64,000 bases of DNA from Corynespora cassiicola (GCA_022059125.1 JAEUWY010000006.1:1054001-1118000), one strand, 5' to 3'; numbered from the stretch's first letter, positions 1 through 13,139 are shown. Program-made: numbers and translations. Notes: generated from the letters alone by a model not told the origin.

Positions 1-3000
1 CGAGCAGGATTCCGGCCGTAGGGTCTACTTCAACGTGCCCCTCCCCTCACACGAGCGCGACGAAGATGGCCGTCCAAAAGCCCACTACGCGCGTAATAAG
101 ATACGAACCGCAAAGTACACGCCGCTGAGCTTCATACCCAAGAACTTGTGGTTCCAGTTCCACAACATTGCCAACGTGTACTTCTTGTTCATCATTATCC
201 TGGGTGTACGTGCCGCCCCCCTGCGGGTTGCTTACTTTTTGCGCTTACGAATCCTAGATTTTTTCCATATTCGGCGCCTCGAATCCGGCACTTAACGCCG
301 TGCCACTGATCGTCATCCTCACCGTCACCGCCGTCAAGGACGCCATTGAAGATTGGAGGAGGACGGTGCTCGACAACGAGCTGAACAACGCTCCCGTCCA
401 TAGATTGGTCGATTTCAACAACGTCAACACCGCCGAAGACTCCATTTCACTTTGGCGCAAATTCAAAAAGGCAAACACGCGAGCCGTCGTTTTCATCTGG
501 AAATCCGTCAACAGAACCAAGGCCAGGAAAGGCAAGGAAGGCAATGGCCCCGGCGAATCGAGGCCATCCATCGAGACGAGACGAGCGTCCGTCCTCTCCC
601 ACAGGACGTCGTATTTCTCCCCGGAACCCGCCAGGGAGGACGAGGAAGGAATCCAGATGACGCCGGTCCCCTCGCCTTTACCAGGACAGTCTCCGCGCCA
701 GTCCCCGCTACCCGCAGATGCCGTCAACGTTGGCGGCCACACTCACGTGAAAGAGGGCGACAAGGCTAGAAGGCCTGGAACTCAGACGCCCCCAAAGCAA
801 AAGTTCTACGGCAACGTCATCGACCCGTACAAGACCATTCCGGAAAAGGCACGCTTCAAAAAGGATGCCTGGAAGAGTGTCCAGGTGGGCGATTTCGTTC
901 GTCTGTACAATGACGAGGAGATCCCTGCCGATGTTGTGGTGCTTTCGACTTCCTCCGACGACGGTGCATGTTACGTTGAGACTAAGAACCTTGACGGAGA
1001 GACCAACCTTAAGGTCCGTAACGCGCTTCACTGCACTCGCAACGTCAAACATGCTCGGCACTGCGAAAGGGCCGAATTCGTCATCGAGAGCGAAGGCGCC
1101 CACTCCAACCTGTATTCGTACAACGCCGTTGTGCGATGGAAGCAATATGACGAAAAGGACCCGAATGTGGCCCCCTACGATATGGCTGAGCCCATCTCCA
1201 TCAACAACCTGTTGCTTCGTGGATGCCAGCTTCGCAACACCGAGTGGGTTCTCGGCGTGGTCGTGTTCACTGGAGAGGAGACCAAGATCATGATCAACTC
1301 TGGTGTTACGCCAAGCAAGCGTGCCAAAATCAGCAAGGAATTGAACTGGAACGTCATCTACAACTTCTTCATCCTCTTCTTGATGTGTCTGGTCTCTGGC
1401 ATCGTCCTTGGCGTCTTCTGGAGCAAAGAAGACACCTCGCATGCATTCTTCGAATTCGGTTCGTACGGAAATGGCAATGCTGCCTTGGATGGCACAATCG
1501 CTTTCTGGGCCGCCATCATTCTCTTCCAGAACTTGGTGCCCATTTCGCTCTACATCACTCTAGAGATCATCCGCACACTACAGGCCGTGTTCATCTACAG
1601 TGATGTCTTGATGTACTACGAAAAGATCGATTATCCATGCACGCCAAAATCCTGGAATATCTCCGACGATGTTGGCCAAATCGAATACATTTTCTCGGAT
1701 AAGACGGGTACCCTTACCCAAAACGTCATGGAATTCAAGAAATGCACCATTAATGGCGTTCCCTATGGAGAGGCTTATACCGAAGCACAAGCCGGTATGC
1801 AGCGTAGGCAGGGTATCGACGTGGAGACCGAAGGGGCTCGTGCCCGCGAACAGATTGCGCGCGATCGTGTGCGGATGCTTGAAGGAATTCGGAAGATGCA
1901 CGATAATCCATACCTCCGAGACGAAGACCTTACGTTTGTAGCACCCGACTATATCGATGATCTGGCTGGCGAGTCTGGACCCGAGCAAAGGATCGAGAAC
2001 GAGCGTTTCATGGTTGCTTTGGCTCTCTGCCACACCGTCATTACGGAAAGGACGCCCGGAGACCCCCCTAGGATCGAATTCAAGGCCCAGTCTCCAGATG
2101 AAGCCGCTTTGGTTGCCACAGCGCGTGACGTGGGCTTCACGTTTGTTGGCCGAGAAGACGACCGCCTGATTGTGAACATCCTGGGTGAGGAGCGCAGGTA
2201 TACGGTGCTCAACACGCTTGAATTCAATTCTACTCGCAAACGTATGAGCGCCATCATCAGGATGCCAGACGGCAAAATCGTCCTATTCTGCAAAGGTGCA
2301 GACAGCATGATCTACTCTAGGCTCATCCCGGGCGAGCAACGCGAACTCCGCGCGACTACCGCGGAACACCTCGAGATGTTCGCCAGAGAGGGACTGCGAA
2401 CCTTGTGTGTTGCCCAGCGAGAGATTCCCGAAGAAGAATACCAAGAATGGTCCCAGGACTACGACCTTGCCGCCAACGCCGTTGCTAACCGTGAGGAGAA
2501 GCTGGACGAAGTTTCCGATCGCATCGAAAATCACCTTTGGTTGATCGGAGGTACCGCCATCGAAGACAGATTGCAAGACGGTGTTCCCGATGCGATTTCC
2601 CTCCTCGGTCGCGCTGGTATCAAGCTCTGGGTTCTCACAGGTGACAAGGTGGAGACTGCCATCAACATTGGTTTCTCGTGTAATCTGCTGGACAATGACA
2701 TGGATCTCATTGTATTCAAGGTCGAAAATGAAGATCTTGCTACGGCGGAAGCTATGTTGGACGAGAAGCTCAAGATCTTTGGCATGACGGGATCGGAAGA
2801 AGAGCTGGCCGCAGCACAGGACAACCACGAACCCCCAGCTCCAACTCATGCCATCATCATCGACGGAGACTCACTCAAGCTTGCGCTCGACGAATCAGTC
2901 AAGAGAAAGTTCCTCTTGCTATGCAAGCAATGCCGGGCCGTTCTGTGCTGTCGTGTCAGCCCTAGTCAAAAGGCTGCGGTTGTCAACATGGTCAAGACTG

Positions 3001-4559
3001 GACTCGATTGCCTTACGCTCGCCATTGGCGACGGTGCCAACGACGTGGCCATGATTCAAGAAGCTCATGTTGGTGTTGGTATTGCTGGTGTGGAGGGTCG
3101 CGCTGCCGTCATGTCATCTGATTATGCTATTGGTCAATTCCGTTTCCTTACCCGCTTGGTCCTGGTCCACGGACGATGGTCTTACAGGAGATTGGCAGAG
3201 ACGATTGCCAACTTCTTCTACAAGGTTTGTACGCACCATTGCATGGGCGAAACCCGGTTAACACTTGTCAGAACATTGTTTGGACGTTCTCGCTTTTCTG
3301 GTACCAGATTTACACCAACTTTGACAGCCAGTACATCTTCGATTACAGCTACATCATCTGGTTCAACCTTGCATTCACGTCTCTACCTGTCATTTTGATG
3401 GGTGTATTGGACCAGGATGTTGACGATAAAGTGTCTCTTGCCGTTCCCCAACTGTACCGACGCGGTATTGAACGGAAAGAATGGACACAGCCAAAGTTCT
3501 GGTCAGTGTTTACTATCCCGCTGTAACTTGGACCTTTAACTGACCATTTTCAGGATGTACATGGTTGACGGTGTTTACCAATCCGCAATCGCCTTCTTTA
3601 CTGTCTACTTGATTTTTGCTCCTGCTACTTTTGCTACTTCTAGTGGCCTCGACCTTAGTGAACTGAAACGGATGGGCATTTTCAATGCCACAATAGCCGT
3701 GATGGCCGCCAACTTATACGTCCTTTTCAATACCTACAGATGGGATTGGTTGATTGTGGTCGTCGTTATCATCAGTACACTCTTCGTCTGGTTCTGGACT
3801 GGAGTGTACACTTCTTTCACCAACAGCGCCCAATTCTACAAGGGTGGTGCTGAGGTGTATGGGTCCGTGACCTTTTGGGCTGTGCTCCTCCTGGCTACAA
3901 TCATCTGTTTGCTCCCGCGATTCACCGCCAAGGCCGTCCAAAAGATGTATTTCCCCATCGACGTGGACATCATTCGCGAGCAGGTCAAACAGGGCAAGTT
4001 CGATTACTTGAAGGACGTAGGCTCTTACATCCCCCCGCCACCCGAGAAGGTTGTCGATACACCCCTAGACGAGCCTGTCAAGTACAAGGCCCCGCCTGTC
4101 CAGGCTACCGATGATGATACGCGCCCCATCTACCCACCGTCTGTGGCTCCGACTGCGACAACGCACAACCCCCGAAGCCAGAATGGTAGCAACAGCACCG
4201 ACTACACCTTCCGTCGCTCCATGGAAGGCCTCCCCCCAGTGGTTAACAACCGCATGTCCATGGACCGCGCTCGACCGTCATACGACCGCGCCCGAATGTC
4301 CATGGACCGCGTGCGCCCCAGTTTTGAGGTCAGCAACGACTTTACTTCGGCAGCAATGTTGACGCGGATGGAATCCAGCCACAGCCGCAACAGCATCGGC
4401 CAGATGCCGCAGACGAACAACCAGCCCATGAGTCGGTTGCGGAACGTTTTCCGGCGACCTACTGTTACTCGAGAGGAGGCGCCAGAGCTTGATAGCCATG
4501 TGCCGCCGGTCCCCTCGACTGATATTCCCCGAAGCCCCCCACGTAGTCCTCCACGCTAA
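1..4559 (+). CDS. DNF1: P4-type phospholipid flippase, Dnf1/Dnf2 family (5' partial)
   Basis: Aminophospholipid-transporting P-type ATPase that moves phospholipids to the cytosolic leaflet of plasma and endosomal membranes. Exons read <1-205, 258-3224, 3272-3501 and 3554-4559, giving 1468 residues in the window; the start lies upstream of base 1. Visible hallmarks, in order: the N-terminal entry to the first membrane helices ([11 protein letters not shown]), the DGET actuator loop, PISLY in helix 4, the phosphorylation motif DKTGTLTQN (Asp codon at 1698), and the hinge [11 protein letters not shown]. Helices of the C-terminal membrane half follow, then a basic Ser/Pro-rich tail. A Ser/Pro-rich insert after the first helices is typical of the Dnf1/Dnf2 branch rather than Drs2. 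All three introns have canonical donors and keep frame. A short repeat lies in the tail. The family is certain; the exact paralogue is inferred. Confidence 0.95.
4251..4322 (+). repeat. Duplicated 10-residue unit in the flippase tail
   Basis: Codons at 4251-4280 and 4293-4322 encode [10 protein letters not shown] and [10 protein letters not shown], separated by four residues that end in Arg. Each copy is a potential basophilic kinase target (Arg-rich around Ser). The repeat lies in the cytosolic C-terminal tail. Confidence 0.8.
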
Positions 4560-5685
4560 GGTGGGACAAGTTGGATGACGACATTTGAAATAATAAGACG
4601 CTGCACATTCCTTTCATGATGATTGTACATATTTAAGGCCTGGTGGTGCGATTTGGACTGTCCTTGCACAAAAACTTTTCCTATTGTTTACTCTCCATAC
4701 CACATGGGCTGGCGTTTTACGGCTTACACGATGTTTTTATTCGCACTGTTTGTAGTCCCTGATTAGCTTTTGTTAGTACCGACCCGTCGTCCCCTCATGA
4801 GCTGGGGGTGCCTCTCGAAGGCCCTGGGGGAAAGCGGGCGTTTGGAGTTTGGCTACCGCGACGATTCCCTCTACACCGACACCTGTTTACAACCTTTGTG
4901 CATTACCTATTCCATTCTTGGGCGGAGAAGTCGTCGGGCAAGAAGAGCATCGACTTTGGGGGAGATTTGAAGACAAGCCTTTGCTGTATGACGGTCTGTA
5001 GATAATGATTGACTGGCCTCGAGCCTTTCCAATGAGCGCTGATTATCTGCAATCCTCGGAATCCCCTATAACTTGCGGTCTTGGTGAAATACAAAGCGAG
5101 AGAGAAGTTGAGTTGTTGTTGAGGGAAAGTGTACCAAGTGAAATACAATGCAAGTGATTTTGTGGTACCTACTCCTGTCTCGTTGAAGCTCACTCGTTGA
5201 ATGATTAGACGGCTGCCTCCAAGGGGTCGTAATAGGCTTGGCAGCGAACGCGATCCGGGGCGGGGCGCTAGCGCACATTTACCGCGTCGCGTCGGATTCT
5301 TTGAGCACGGAACTTTCCATCTCTACTTACAACCTACGCTGTCGCCCGTCCCAACGCCGGACCTTCTCTCTTCGCGGCACGACCCCGACCACGACGCCAG
5401 ATTTCTCTCTCGGGAAGGGGAGTCGGCTGCCGAGTACTGGGAAGCATCTTGGGCCTGCAGGTTCCGCTGGCCATCAACTTGTTTCTGGCTTCGCCGTCTG
5501 GGAGCGGGCTGACGGCGAATCGATCCTACACCTGAGGCAACAGTAGATAGTTGTTCCACTTAAATACCTTGAGTGAACTTGCCTTCTGCTTCACTCGAGC
5601 CTTTGGACCGGCGGGCAATGCCCTGAACTGCTTTGTCAAGCGTAACAGAGGCTCTGCGCGTGCGACTCGGCACCGACGGGACAAA
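4560..5685. other. Intergenic region, flippase 3' end to SEN1 start
   Basis: No supported gene. The first part should hold the flippase 3' UTR; the last few hundred bases, which include a GC-rich stretch around 5250-5275, should be the SEN1 promoter and leader. Confidence 0.5.
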
Positions 5686-8600
5686 ATGGCGGAGATACTT
5701 GAGCGTCTCAAGTAAGTTGCCTCTTCCATAGCCATTGTTGGCATTCATAGCTAATCATGCTATTTCACAGCGAGCTCAAGACGCTTCCCGCCGAACAGCA
5801 TCTCTTTTGTCCCCGCAGCGGCGACGACGGGTCCGTATACTACGACGAAGACATAGCCAACCTCGAACTGGACACCGACCCAGACACCGTCGAGGAGCGA
5901 AATAACAAGAAGCTGGAGGCGGATGGCCGGAAGTGGCTTGCGCTTGATGCGCTGCAGATGTTGGCCTTTGATGGTGACGAGGCTGCACCACACAAGGAAT
6001 GGCTAAAGGAGCGCTTGAACAATCTCATGACATCTTGTGATGTCTGCGTTCGTGTGTTCCACCAGTCGAGGGCTGAATGGAAACTGCGACTAATTGAGTA
6101 TGTTTGAATGCCCAACCTAGTGGAATATAGATGCTAACTGAGGCAGGCAATACGACGAGGAGATGGTCATCGAGTTTCTGCGAGTAGTCGACGACTTGTG
6201 TCTAGATCGCATTCAGAAAGGCCTAGATGAGGCCAACACTGTCTTACTTGGAGCGGATCCGAAGGTTAGGGGTGTGCGCATTCTTCCCAACGAGGCAACC
6301 TATGCTTTTTTTGAAGCGCTGAGCTGCAACGCTCTCCTCAAGAACGAAGAGCTCCTCCAGCGCCATTTTGATAGCCCCTTTCAACTCGTGCAGACCAAGA
6401 AGCGCCTAAGGATCCAGACCTGCCTCCCAGCCATGACTCGCTTTGTCTTCTCGAGAAACGAGAAGCGCCAGGAATGGGCTGCTTTGACATGGTCTACCTT
6501 CAAGCGCAACATTTTGAGGTCTGAATTCGAGTGGGCAGTCCGAGATCATCTCCTCAGTGCCATGATGCAGGTGCAGATGACAAATCTGGATCTGCCCTTC
6601 GTCACCACGTATTGGACTGGTGTGTCGCTCATCGTTGGGAAGCTCGACAAAGACCTGATAACCCACTCGATACGCGGTCTGGAAATCGACTTTTACAGGC
6701 TGCTGCTCGACCACCTATCCCTCAACACAGATGGTTTTCTTGACTTGATAGCCACTATGAAGATGCTGCTTGAAAAGTCACCAGTTGATTTCTGGGATGC
6801 AATGGATGCAATCACACCATCTACTGCTACCATTGTTGAGCAAGTCTTCAACAGTCCGGTACTTAAAAAGCTTCTTCTTGCAGCGACTGACAACAAAGAG
6901 GATCAGAATAATCTTCAAGATGCCTTCAGCTGGATTACTCCTTTTCTGACGTCCATCAAACCAGCCAATCTCACTCCCGCGGTTCGGGCGTTTGCGAACA
7001 TGCTCTTCGGTCGCTTCCAATCAGATCAATATTCCCGCTTGGCTCGGGATTATTGTTTCCGAGAAGGATTGAGGGTGTTGGACTACGCTTTCAGGCGGAT
7101 GTCTGAAGGGAAAAGCTCATCAGATTTCGTGGGACAGCCTACCGTTAACGGCATGTTGGAGATGCTGTCTACGCACATCAAACTTATCGTTGCCGGTCTG
7201 AAACGGATGGCTGGTGATGAGTCTGAAGACATTCGTCTTGGCTTGTCCATGATACAATATGCCTTTACATTGGAGTCATTGTCGTTGAGTGTCGAGAGAC
7301 AGCTCATCTCGGCGAAACAGCCGTCTCCTACAGAGACTCCTCCCTCTAGCCCAATTTGGACAACAATTCTCAACGCTATTGATCCGGCAAATATCGACCT
7401 AGCCACTCATCTACTAATAGCGGGGAGAAATCTTATCGGCCTAGAGCCCTTGTCTATGAAGGCCGGAGTCGATAAAGTACCTGCTACGGTCCGACATTTC
7501 AACGACAGGTTCAAACTGCTTTCGCAATCGATTACAAACATTATTGATCGCCTGACGGAATTCAATCCAAAACGGCTTGAAGCATTGTTCGAGCAGCCCG
7601 CTGCCGCCAGCGCCATCGTCTCTTTACTCTTTTCGTCCACCGAAGACACCCGCAATTCCTGCATTGAATTGCTCAAAGTTATCAGTTCTCAAGATGAACG
7701 TCGAGACGCTCTTCAGCACATACTCAGCACGTACTACAAGAACGCCCTTCAGGGCATATCAGACTCATGCCGTCAAGTGATGCGCAAGAAAGCCTACGCT
7801 CCTGCCCCGAGTATGATCAAGTCTTGCGCCGATATCATTGATGTCATGTGCAACTCCCAAGACGGCATACTCCGCTCTCGTAGCTTGGATACAACAGAAG
7901 CTGGCGTGACGATGAACTTTTGGAAGAACATGTGGAACGCACTCACCACAATTTTTGCCACCACTGAAGCATGGAGTAATATGGGCTTTTATGATAAGTC
8001 CCAGATGATGGACTTCTGCCGAGACACGATGCAATTTGCCGATCAATTGTTTGATCAATGCAGCATTTTCGCAACTGCGCTGAAAAGCGCTGCTTCGGAA
8101 GCTGACGAGATTGCAAATCGCAATGAACTCCTCAAAGAGCTGCTCGAGTTGCCTGCTAAGACCATGGAAGGTATGGCAAAATGGTTGCGACTGAGAGATG
8201 AGTTCCTGTCAAGTAAATCAGTCACCCTGATCAGTAAGCTCTTGGTCCGTCTGCAGATTGTTTTTATCGAGGTAGACGCGAACACTCTTTCCTACATGGA
8301 AAAGGTGCTTTCGGGGGAGATTAGAGCCAAGCTTAGTATGCAGCAACAAGCCGAGCTCCAGCGAGCTTTGGAGACTCACCTGGGACACTCGGTTGCCAGG
8401 GCAGAGGAACGTTCCAAACAGCCCAAGCAGACCTCGCTCAGTAAATACATGTCTGCAGGTATTACAGCGACAGAATCCAAGTCTAAGGACTCTGACATAC
8501 GAGCGAAACTACTGGCAAGCATCACTGCTGGTAGCACCACTGCTCGAGACAGGCGGGAAAGCACCAAGGCCAAAGACGCAAAGGCCGCACGATTGGCTAG

Positions 8601-11600
8601 AGATGATGAGCGTAAGACTGCAGAGCAAGCAGAGTTTAAGAAGAGGCGTCAGGCCGAGCTGGAACGGCGCGCTCAAGAGAAGGCGGCAGCCGTAGCAAAA
8701 GCCAAACAATCTCGAGGCCTGTCGGCACAAACTGCAGAGGCAGGCTCTGGTCTTGATGGTCTGGGAGTCCTTGGCAAGGAACAGGCACCTAAGGGTGAAG
8801 GCTTGATGCATTCTTCCGATGAATCCGACGATGAGGGAGACTTTGACGAAGAACTCTTCGGTGTTAAAACAGTCAAACCAAAGGTGGGCCCGAAGACGAA
8901 TATCATCAATGACGTCAAGGTCCAAATGCCAGTCAAGAAGCGGAGAGTTGTTCGTTCAATCAAGGATATGCGTGCCCGTTTGGCACCAGATCTTTCACCG
9001 CTACACAAGATAATCCTTGGCTGGGATTATTTCCACGAGGGAGACTTCCCTCCGAAGGCGAGGACTGACATCTACACGAAGGTTCCCAACACTTTCAGAA
9101 CGCCAAATGATTATCAATCCACGTTCGAGCCTCTGCTCACACTGGAAGCCTGGCAGGGCTTTGTCAAGTCTCGTGAGGAGAACCAGTCAAAGCCCTACGA
9201 GATTCGCATCGTCTCGCGAGCGAGTGTCGATGCATTCCAGGAAGTAGGAAGTACCATGACTCACAGCGAGAATCGGGAGCTCAGTATCTCAGAGGGAGAT
9301 ATCGTTCTCCTCTCGAGGTCAAACAACCCCTCAGCCAAAGACCCTCATTGTCTGGCCAGAGTCTTCCGCGTCCTACGGAAATCGGCCCACATCGAGGTCT
9401 CATACCGCATAATGCCCGCAAGCTCACTACAGTCGGCACTAGTGCCCAAGGGGACGGTCTTCGGCACGAAAATCCAGTCGATCACCCCTCTTGAGCGCGA
9501 GTATGGTGCGCTTCTGGGTCTTCAATACTACGACCTTTGCGATGAAATCTGTCGAGCCAAACCTTCACCACTGCTTAATTACAAGGATACACAACTCCAG
9601 CCACTCATCGGCAACTATAGGGTGAACAGGGCACAAGCCAAGGCTATCAAGTCCGCCGTCGACAACGATGCGTTCACGTTGATCCAAGGGTAAGCTTTTA
9701 AATCTCTAATGCCAAGAACAATGCTAACTCTTATCTAGACCTCCTGGATCCGGAAAAACCAAGACAATCGTTGCGATTGTTGGAGCAATTCTATCAGAAA
9801 CCCTCCGCAATCGTGGTGGTACCACCATCCATGTGCCTGGCCAGGCTCGACCCGAAGGCGCGCCCAAGAAACTTCTTGTCTGCGCACCTAGTAACGCCGC
9901 CGTGGATGAACTGGTAATGCGTTTCAAAGACGGTATCAAAACCCTAAGCGGCGAAGAGCGCAAAGTAAATATCGTGCGTTTGGGTCGTAGTGACGCTATC
10001 AATGCCAACATCAAAGACGTGACGTTGGAAGAACTTGTTAGTAAGAAACTGGGCATGAGCTCCGCTAAAGAGAACGACTCAGAAGCTACACAAAAACTCT
10101 TCCAAGAGCACAAGAAAGTGTCGGAGCAGCTTCGAAATGCTCGCGAACAATTGGATTCGGGCACAGTAAAGGGTCCTGAGCAGTCAAAGTTGCAAGACGA
10201 CATCAATCAGCTAAGACGGCAAAAAGCAATGTTGGGCACGAAGATTGACAACGCGAAGGACAATGAACGTCTTGCAAGCAGAAATGCCGAACTGAACCGG
10301 CGGCGAGCACAGGAAGAGATCCTAGGAGAAGCCCACGTCATCTGTGCTACTCTAAGTGGTTCCGGACACGACATGTTCCAAGGGCTTAGCATTGAGTTCG
10401 AAACTGTCATTGTCGACGAAGCAGCCCAGTGTGTTGAGATGAGCGCTTTGATCCCCCTCAAATATGGATGCGCCAAGTGTATCCTTGTCGGAGATCCTAA
10501 ACAGTTGCCCCCGACCGTTTTCTCCAAGGAGGCCGCTCGATTTCAATACGAACAGAGTTTGTTCGTCCGTATGCAGAAGAACCACCCGGATGATGTGCAT
10601 CTTCTAGATACACAGTATCGTATGCACCCGGAAATCAGTTTGTTCCCGAGTGCGACATTCTACGATGGCAAACTGCTTGACGGTGGAGACATGGCTGCTC
10701 TGCGGAAGCAGCCGTGGCACCAGAGCTTGCTCCTCGCTCCGTACCGTTTCTTCGACGTACAGGGTCAACACCAAGCTGCTCCAAAGGGCCATTCGCTCAT
10801 CAACATTGCCGAGATCAACATTGCGATGCAACTTTACAAGCGGCTGACCACGGATTACCATGATATCAACTTTAGGGGCAAAGTGGGCATCATCACCCCA
10901 TACAAGAGCCAACTGCGAGCCTTAAAGGAACGATTTTCTCAGCAGTACGGCCCGACTATCACCGAGGATGTTGAATTCAACACTACCGACGCTTTCCAGG
11001 GTCGAGAAAGCGAGGTCATCATCTTTTCTTGCGTGCGAGCATCCCCTTCTGGAGGCATCGGTTTCTTACAAGATATTCGACGTATGAACGTCGGTCTCAC
11101 TCGTGCCAAGTCATCACTTTGGGTCCTTGGTAATTCGCAATCGCTGGTCCGTGGAGAGTTTTGGAAGAAGCTGGTCGACGATGCTAGGGCCCGTAACCGT
11201 TATACCGAGGGCGATCTCCCCAGAATGCTTAACAAGCATTCGAGTGCCTACCCAGCACCTAAGGGGGCCTATGATATGCCAACGCGTCCAGCGCCGATCA
11301 AGCAAGAGCCCCATGACGTCCCAATGAGCCGCTCCGAAAGCAACCAATCTTCGAACTCAACAGGCTCCGACTACAAGAAGCCCATCAAGCAGGAGATCAA
11401 GCAAGAAATCAAGCAAGAAATCAAGGAGGAAAATTTTGACGACATGTTTAATATGAACGGCAAACGCAAGCTCAGCGAAGACGGCGGCTACCCAGACGTC
11501 ACCTCGTCCGACGTGGACATGGTAGATGCAGATTCGGAGACGCCGCACAGCGGCCGCTCCACGCCTGCCAACCTCAACGGCAGCAAGGGATCCACCCCCG

Positions 11601-11752
11601 CGGCCGACGACAAGAAGCCTAGCGTCCCACCGCCGGGCCAGCGTCCCTCAGACGTCGTGGGCGGCATGATGAAGCCCAAGATTCGTCGTCGGCCTCGCGA
11701 GCCTGTAGATCCACTGCTGCAGCGGCGTCCTAAGAAGCCAAAGCCGGGCTAG
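5686..11752 (+). CDS. SEN1: Sen1-type RNA/DNA helicase (superfamily 1)
   Basis: Nuclear ATP-dependent 5'-3' helicase that terminates non-coding transcription and resolves R-loops. Exons are 5686-5711, 5771-6097, 6147-9689 and 9739-11752, giving 1969 residues. The first exon has only 26 nt. Residues up to about 1100 are the long helical Sen1 N-terminal region, followed by a charged Lys/Glu linker and the helicase core. Walker A (PPGSGKT, residues 1300-1306) begins exon 4, so the last intron cuts the P-loop. Walker B is IVDEAAQC near residue 1524, and later motifs include LLDTQYRMHP and the GRESEVII / LTRAKSSLWV block of motifs V-VI. The C-terminal tail is disordered, with a KQEI repeat and a basic nuclear-localisation-like end. 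Length and architecture match fungal Sen1. Confidence 0.96.
11384..11425 (+). repeat. 12-nt tandem repeat in the SEN1 tail
   Basis: About three and a half copies of a 12-nt unit encoding Ile-Lys-Gln-Glu. The copies differ only at third codon positions (CAG/CAA, GAG/GAA), which suggests expansion by slippage within the disordered tail. Confidence 0.85.
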
Positions 11753-12222
11753 GTGCACACGCGCTGAGATGGATGAAGGAAGGAAGGAAGCGACGGGGAG
11801 CGACGTGGAATTTTTTTTTGGTATATTAGCATGCATACATGCATGGTTTCGACCTTGTGGGCTTTTTGAGCTTTGAGCACAAACCACGGGGCGTTTTAGG
11901 GAGCATTTTCAGGGAGTTTGGGAGGGAATGGGTTTTATTTCATCTTCATTTTATTGTTCATTGAGCTGCCTAATGTACTTGTAGAGAATGCTGATGGTGC
12001 CCGGAGGTGGGGAGACGCGGGATATTGGATATAGAAGGTAGCTTGATGGAGGAGGATGTGATCTTTGCCCCCCCCCCCCCCCCCCGGTTCCGCGATTTGG
12101 AGAGAGCGTTGGGGAATGGCGTTTCCTCTGCTTTCTTGCCGTGTTGCCATGATGTTCAACCAGGCGAGACGACGGCAGAAGGGCATTATGATGCGCAAGG
12201 CCGAGCGTGTCACAAATGTCAC
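11753..12222. other. 3' region between SEN1 and IMP4
   Basis: These 470 bases separate two convergent genes. The minus-strand frame of IMP4 stays open down to 11935, but its conserved part ends near 12223, so most of this stretch is probably 3' UTR. It contains an uninterrupted run of 18 C at 12068-12085. Confidence 0.45.
12068..12085. repeat. Homopolymer C18
   Basis: An uninterrupted run of 18 cytosines on the plus strand. Runs of this length are prone to sequencing and replication slippage, so any frame crossing it is unreliable. Confidence 0.9.
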
Positions 12223-13139
12223 CTTGCTAGCGGTACGTGTGTACGGGTTCGTGGCCCATTCCACATCGCCGTCCTTGTCCCCCAAGGTCCCGCTCCTGAT
12301 GTTGAAAAGCCGCATGCTCATCCGCGGACCCACCTCTGCAAGCTCGACGCCGTTTCCAAACCGGACATATACGTGGTGCCGCACGTGAATCACGTCGTCG
12401 GCGTTCTTGAACGTAATGATCCTATTGCCAGGCTTTTGAGCATCCCGCGGCGGGAACAAGTTCTTGGGTATAGTGGCTATACGCTGGCTGAGGGGTGTGG
12501 TGAAGCCCTCGAGGATGATGTGCGGGCAGGCCTCCGAGGCTGTGCCTCTCACGGCGTGTGGGATTTCGCTGCGGAAGATTATCCCGTGGATCGAAAATGA
12601 AGCTGTGGGACCGTGGGGGAGGCGCGAGACGGTGAGGGCTGTGAGTACGCCTCGGTGCTCGTGGATGAGGACGATATCGCTGAGGCTGGAGGATTTTGCG
12701 GAGTCAGCGAGGGCAGTTTGAAGGGGGAGGGGGGAAGGGGGGGTTCAGCTTCCTTTCATATGTATTTACATAGATAACTGTTACTCATAGTAGTGTGGTT
12801 ACCTCTGTTCAAGCGGATACCCGTGCGCATCATTAATCTCATCTCGAACGCGGCCAACTTGGACGACGGATCCCGCAATGTTACAACCAGCACCCGAGGA
12901 TCAGCGATCCCAGAAAGATGGTATTCGTCGTCCAAGGCCAGTTCGTCGCTGGCACTCCTGTCTCCGAGAGATTCGTCAAACTTGTAGTCTGCGCGAGTCA
13001 CTATATCGATATCTTCTGGCGGGGGCCGTCCGGAGGCGAGCGCTGCCCGCATGGCGCGCCGCTTGTCTGCGATTTCTGCATCGCAAAGGACCAAGGCCCG
13101 GCGGTATAAATAGTCTTTGCGCTCTCGCCCATGTCTGCG
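12223..13139 (-). CDS. IMP4: Imp4, Brix-domain U3 snoRNP protein (ends unresolved)
   Basis: Component of the U3 snoRNP (Mpp10-Imp3-Imp4), needed for early 18S rRNA processing in the nucleolus. The minus strand reads RERKDYLYRRALVL and IADKRRAMRAALASG (exon down to 12803), then SSSLSDIVLIHEHRG, FSIHGIIFRSEIPHAVRGTASEACPHIILEGFTTPL, cut here only by commas: SIHGIIFRSEIPH, AVRGTASEACPHII, LEGFTTPLSQRI. It continues through RMSMRLFNIRSG to VEWATNPYTRTA, the usual Imp4 C-terminal neighbourhood. Three points do not resolve. The Met exon must lie upstream of 13139, but no ATG fits. The donor at 12802 finds no in-frame acceptor. The frame runs past the expected end to 11935. Identity is firm; the boundaries are not. 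Confidence 0.8.

Noticed and set aside
13099..13110. TATA-box-like sequence TATAAATAG
   Set aside because: On the minus strand it is the coding sequence for the conserved Imp4 block DYLYRR; it is not a promoter.
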